Shown in pieces: positions 59,940-64,000 of a stretch of 64,000 nt of DNA. Origin of the DNA: Enoplolaimus lenunculus (taxonomy: Eukaryota; Nematoda; Enoplea; Enoplida; Thoracostomopsidae). The stretch's first letter is position 1. Every line of letters starts with the position of its first letter. The position numbers and the translations under genes were made by a program. The DNA is taken from the NCBI GenBank assembly GCA_030248215.1, contig JASANG010003684.1, forward strand, positions 186,001 through 250,000. Direction: 5' to 3'. The notes beneath the pieces were generated by a model. It saw nothing but the letters and a program-made list of their open reading frames with translations. It made no database searches and was not told the DNA's origin.

Positions 59940-60940
59940 AACGTAGCAAAGAAGCATGCTAAATATATAATAGATTAATGATTAAATGGGGTAGCTGCAG
60001 GATTAATATGTCTTCCGTTCGGTTGTGAGCAAAGCTGTATTTTTGGGATTACGATAGATATTCTGCGAGACGTGTTGAATGGCACGTAACAAAGAAGCAA
60101 GCTAAATATATAATAGATTAATGATTAAATGGGGTAGCTGCAGGATTAATATGTCTTCCGTTCGGTTGTGAGCAAAGCTGTATTTTTGGGATTACGATAG
60201 ATATTCTGCGAGACGTGTTGAATGGCACGTAACAAAGAAGCAAGCTAAATGTATAATAGATTAATGATTAAATGGGGTAGCTGCAGGATTAATATGTCTT
60301 CCGTTCGGTTGTGAGCAAAGCTGCATTTTTGGGATTACGATAGATATTCTGCGAGACGTGTTGAATGGCACGTAACAAAGAAGCAAGCTAAATATATAAT
60401 AGATTAATGATTAAATGGGGTAGCTGCAGGATTAATATGTCTTCCGTTCGGTTGTGAGCAAAGCTGTATTTTTGGGATTACGATACATATTCTGCGAGAC
60501 GTGTTGAATGGCACGTAACAAAGAAGCAAGCTAAATGTATAATAGATTAATGATTAAATGGGGTAGCTGCAGGATTAATATGTCTTCCGTTCGGTTGTGA
60601 GCAAAGCTGCATTTTTGGGATTACGATAGATATTCTGCGAGACGTGTTGAATGGCACGTTGCAAAGAAGCAAGCTAAATGTATAATAGATTAGTGATTAA
60701 TTGGGCACCTGCAGGATTAATATGTCTTCCGTTCGGTTGTGAGCAAAGCTGCATTTTTGGGATTACGATAGATATTCTGCGAGACGTGTTGAATGGCACG
60801 TAGCAAAGAAGCAAGCTAAATGTATAATAGATTATAGTGATTAATTGGGCACCTGCAGGACTAATATGTCTTCCTTTCGGTTGTGAGCAAAGCTGCATTT
60901 TTGGGATTACGGTAGATATTCTGCGAGACGTGTTGAACGG
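59940..60940 (+). repeat. 143-bp satellite, seven copies
   Basis: The word CTGCAGGATTAAT recurs at about 59996, 60139, 60282, 60425, 60568, 60710 and 60854, spacing 143 (once 142, once 144). Copies 1-5 are nearly identical; the last two share GGGCACCTGCAGG in place of GGGGTAGCTGCAGG. No coding capacity. Confidence 0.9.
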
Positions 60941-61251
60941 CGTTCTGTATCTCGATGCATGAGTGATGACCACAAAATTGCTTGAGACAAATTGTTCGCT
61001 TTTTTATGCCTTTTGGTTCAGTGAGGTGTTTTTGCTAGAGCTTGTGAAACGCGATGCTTTAACCGAATTTTTGAGTAAATTTTAAAAAGGCTTTAAAAAA
61101 TTCGTGAATAACGGAATATACCACTCATAATATACCACTCATACTACCGACCGACTCCTATGGAGACTAGATTTCGAGCACAAAAGCGCGTTACCTTTAC
61201 ATAACTCGTATGCAGAATGTGGCTTCAAATTTTGCGGTATTAGAATCGCGG

Positions 61252-61420
61252 GGCCCGTGTAAAGATCAAGGGCGGAACGTTTTTCTGTGGGACTGCAATA
61301 GAGTAAGCTTTAGCTTTAGACTAATTTTTTTGCTTGGCTTAGGTTTAGGAATATGCTCATTCTTATGCTTAGGCTTAGGCTTAGGAATATGTTTATTATA
61401 CTGTTCCACCCCTATATTGG
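61252..61420 (+). mobile_element. MITE family A
   Basis: GGCCCGTGTAAAGATCAAGG, GCGGAACGTTTTTCTGTGG and GGCTTAGGCTTAGGAATATG; the right end is eroded after TACTGTTCCACCCC. Other fragments with only the hexamer core occur near 20390-20480 and 59525-59580. Confidence 0.7.
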
Positions 61421-61720
61421 TATTGCTATAGGTTTATCGGTATTTTACAGTGTCGGTTCAACCGTTGATTTGGTCACTGGATATTCTGCTGTATATATTG
61501 TTGAATGTTTTATGGGCTATAACTTTGATGGTGTATAGTTGTATCGACGCATGTTAAATGAAAGCTCAAAATTGTATTCTCAGTCTCAATATTGCTTTTG
61601 GCAGTTATTACAAAGTAATGATAGCTCAGTCTTTGTAACGTAATTATCAGTAGTTTGGGTACTTAAGCATCATGAATACCTTTTCGGATATCTACTTTTT
61701 CTAGTTATGCTTACTATTAC

Positions 61721-62040
61721 CAAGAGTGGATGATGTCCACCTTGCAGAAGAGTGTGCAACTGCTTGGGCTGGCATGGCGCAAAGTGTACCAGCACGCGTT
61801 GCATTTTTGCTCGACCCCCCTGATTTGGGGGGGGGTAGTCACCACTTAATCTACATAGTAAACATAGGAGTTAAAATATAATCGGAGCGACTTTAGCTAA
61901 AATTCAAAATATTGGTTCAACGTCCCCCCCCCAAATAAGGGGGGGTAGGCCAAAACGCAACGCGTGCCGGGTACATTCTTTAATACACAGAATGTACCCA
62001 GTTGCACACTCTTGTTATAAAGAGTGATCATCCACTCTTC
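61721..62040 (+). mobile_element. Inverted-repeat MITE E, first of a tandem pair
   Basis: CAAGAGTGGATGATG at the left and ATCATCCACTCTTC at the right; subterminal AAGAGTGTGCAACTG and CAGTTGCACACTCTTG. CTATTAC occurs before it, between the pair and (as CTATTAT) after it. Runs of eight or more C or G lie in the centre. Confidence 0.7.
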
Positions 62041-62047
62041 CTATTAC

Positions 62048-62355
62048 CAAGAGTGGACGATATATATAATATAACAAGAGTGTGAAAGTAGGCACATTCT
62101 GTCTACAAAAGAATGTACCCAACGCAACGTTGCGTTTATGGCTGACCCCACCCCACTTATTTAGAGGGGGGTTGCAGTATGCACAGAGCGAAATAAAACA
62201 TAATATAGTATTGGCCAAAAGTGCTTGTTTATAGTTTTAAAATTCCAGGTATATTATATCACGGGACATCGACGCCCGTTTAAATAAGTGGCAGGTACAG
62301 CAAAAACGCAACGCGTGGTGAGTTGCTTACTCTGGTACGTGATTATCCACTCTTG
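62048..62355 (+). mobile_element. Inverted-repeat MITE E, second of a tandem pair
   Basis: CAAGAGTGGACGATA at the left and GATTATCCACTCTTG at the right. It is separated from its neighbour only by CTATTAC, so one element probably inserted beside the other at the same kind of target. Confidence 0.7.
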
Positions 62356-62370
62356 CTATTATTAGCTTAT

Positions 62371-62574
62371 ATGTGTATTGTTGAAAAAAGTCATTGCGAC
62401 ACTGTGTTTTCGCAAAAACTACAAAGATATAATTGTAAAATCTACCACCTATTGACGGTAAGTAGTTTGTTTATTTGGTATTTTTGTTCCAAATTGTGTG
62501 CTAATTAAGCGTTTCTATTTTTTTCTTCAATTAAACTACAGGAAAACGCTGATAAGTTCAAGGATTATTGGCTA
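62371..62574 (+). CDS. Candidate two-exon gene start, unknown product
   Basis: Two small open segments are joined by a well-formed intron. Exon 62371-62457 starts with ATG, encodes 29 codons ending KIYHLLT and stops at GTAAGT. Exon 62542-62574 follows a CTACAG acceptor, encodes ENADKFKDYWL and ends at GTATGT. Both are phase 0, and the joined peptide is Lys/Asp/Tyr-rich and soluble-looking. I do not recognise the family, and no third exon was found before the window ends. The ATG lies 16 bp after a transposon, so the true 5' end may be elsewhere: an in-frame AG just upstream could be a splice acceptor instead. It could be a pseudogene fragment or chance. Confidence 0.35.
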
Positions 62575-62832
62575 GTATGTATTGGTCATTTTGTTGGTAC
62601 GAGTTAAAGCTAAGTTTGGAATTGTTTTTTTGCATTTTATTCAGCAGCTGTTTGTGGTAATATCTAATGTTTTAGTTTTGAATTAAAAATAGAACATCAA
62701 ACTAATTTAAATGATTTTGTGTTAAATAATGTTTTTGTTGCAAAATATTTTATGGATTCCCAAATGCATTTTAATTTTATGTTTATGTATAGGACAAGGC
62801 CACAACAGGACTATAAGCATACTCGCAAGCCT

Positions 62833-63240
62833 ACTGTAGTGACCCGAATAAGAGGGTGTGGGAGTAATAAGAGGGGGTCCCCATTTTGAGTCCCAATCAA
62901 TAGGAATTCGTATTCATAATAAGAGTCCGTAAGTGGATAGTCCCTAAATCTTAATTAGAGTCCATGAAGATCAGTTATTCCTAATTGTAATATATAAATG
63001 ACTCCACGACCAAATAAAATTGAGTTCGAATCTTTAAGGCGTACTTAAATTTTGAAAGTACATTCCTAAGTATAACTTTGCATGATCTCTCAAGCTATTG
63101 ACGCAAGACAAAAAACGTTGAATTCAACGGATAGCTATAGTACCGGATATATATCAGTAACGAAGGGTGCCGGAGCGTGGGTTAAAAATAAATTACAGTC
63201 CGTAACCGAATAACAAGGGGGGTACCTTCCCAGGTATGCG
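62833..63240 (+). mobile_element. MITE Q, right end missing
   Basis: Aligns over most of its length with the copy at 16469-16909: ACTGTAGTGACCCGAATAAG, TTAGAGTCCAT, GAAAGTACATTCCTAAGTAT and AACGGATAG. It diverges after about 63220. Confidence 0.7.
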
Positions 63241-63828
63241 GACGATTGGTTAGTTAAAAACGGCTTTTTTAAATTACTTACTTTAAGTGTATAATGATTT
63301 TTGTTACTTACAACAAAATTTAGATTAATTTCAACCCTGCCGTTTCAAAATTGGAATGATTTAAAAGAAAAGTTGGTTTTATTTTGTTTAAAATTAGTTT
63401 TTAGGCTAGCACGTGATACTGTTCTTGATTTGGCCAGTATCTTTACATTTGCATTGAAAATTGGTTTGCACCAGTTATGAAATTACAGATGAGTTGTCGT
63501 TTCTGCAGTAATTGCGTGTCTACAGTTTTCTTTCCACGCTTGAAATTGAATCGTGCTTATCTGAAGTGATTTGGACTGTATTTCAATGCGAAATGAAAAT
63601 TATATGCGAAAATATCAAATTTTATTTATTGTTGTAATAAATAAATATTTGTTGCTTGCGTTGTACATAATTTTGCTAATATATAGCGGATATTAAATAC
63701 AAAAACGGTAAAGTAAAATGGAAGATGTGTTGATTGTATTGAACTGATTGGTTTAAGAATGTACACTTTGTAAGCGCAACGCTCAGATGGAAAATTGCGT
63801 AAGCTTCGGCAAGGATACACCTGGATAT
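63241..63828. other. AT-rich stretch without a gene
   Basis: No element edge, no exon and no continuation of the two-exon candidate at 62371-62574 could be seen. Confidence 0.4.
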
Positions 63829-63995
63829 TGCGAGAATACTGGAATTAAAGGGCAAAGGTCAACATATTTTTGACCGAGCCGGAAGCAAACTCACGCGAGA
63901 ATACTGGAATTAAAGGGCAAAGGTCAACAGATTTTTGACCGAGCCGGAAGCAAACTCACCATATTTTTGACCGAGCCGGAAGCAAACTCACTAAA
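63829..63995 (+). repeat. 65-bp tandem repeat at the window end
   Basis: GCGAGAATACTGGAATTAAA occurs at 63830 and 63895, and TTTTTGACCGAGCCGGAAGC occurs three times. The last unit is shortened and is followed by a CTAAAGCCTA tail. Confidence 0.85.
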
Positions 63996-64000
63996 GCCTA

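Noticed and set aside
60674-60973. A 99-codon reverse frame with two similar halves
   Set aside because: It reads the 143-bp satellite twice; the similarity is the DNA repeat, not a protein repeat.

Overview
This is animal nuclear DNA: AT-rich, intron-bearing and repeat-laden. Two host genes can be rebuilt exon by exon. They are a VAMP-associated protein (VAP; minus strand, 35088 down to 32016, 3 coding exons, 258 aa) and a mitochondrial carnitine O-palmitoyltransferase 1 (CPT1; plus strand, 38748-56694, 21 coding exons, 762 aa). A possible third gene, known only from two small exons, starts near 62371. The species cannot be fixed. CPT1 with two membrane spans and VAP point to a metazoan, and the intron density, compact introns and crowd of small DNA transposons suit an invertebrate; nothing proves a phylum. 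No bacterial, organellar, viral or LTR-element sequence was recognised, and there is no CRISPR array or rRNA.

Layout. From 1 to 32 kb there is no convincing gene. The space holds short non-autonomous DNA transposons (MITEs) in several families, many with 8-bp target duplications of the hAT kind, plus minisatellites, foldback elements and plain AT-rich sequence. From 32.0 to 35.1 kb lies VAP; its intron 1 is mostly one hAT-type MITE and its intron 2 holds a 0.8-kb minisatellite. From 35.1 to 38.7 kb is the shared head-to-head interval between VAP and CPT1. It contains a foldback element rich in TGAGTCA sites, a composite element with six ATATCATATGATAT-type palindromes, a piggyBac-like MITE and a tRNA-derived SINE. 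From 38.7 to 56.7 kb is CPT1. From 56.7 to 64 kb come more MITEs, a seven-copy 143-bp satellite and the two-exon candidate.

The most interesting structure is a piggyBac-like MITE family (TTAA target site, ends CCCTTTCTCACATG) carrying a tRNA-like Pol III A box and B box. Four clear copies are present. One sits exactly at the end of VAP, so the VAP stop codon TAA is made from the TTAA target site and the transposon supplies the start of the 3' untranslated region. Others lie in a 28-bp minisatellite whose unit contains TTAA. A second family with 8-bp target duplications carries internal runs of TTAGGC-like hexamers, the nematode telomere unit. In CPT1, the catalytic histidine lies in a 26-nt microexon, and a duplicated splice donor creates an in-frame 38-codon extension of exon 11.

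VAP is an ER tail-anchored contact-site adaptor. CPT1 is the outer-mitochondrial-membrane enzyme that commits long-chain acyl-CoA to beta-oxidation. They may share the interval between them as a divergent promoter, but no sequence element shown here proves co-regulation.
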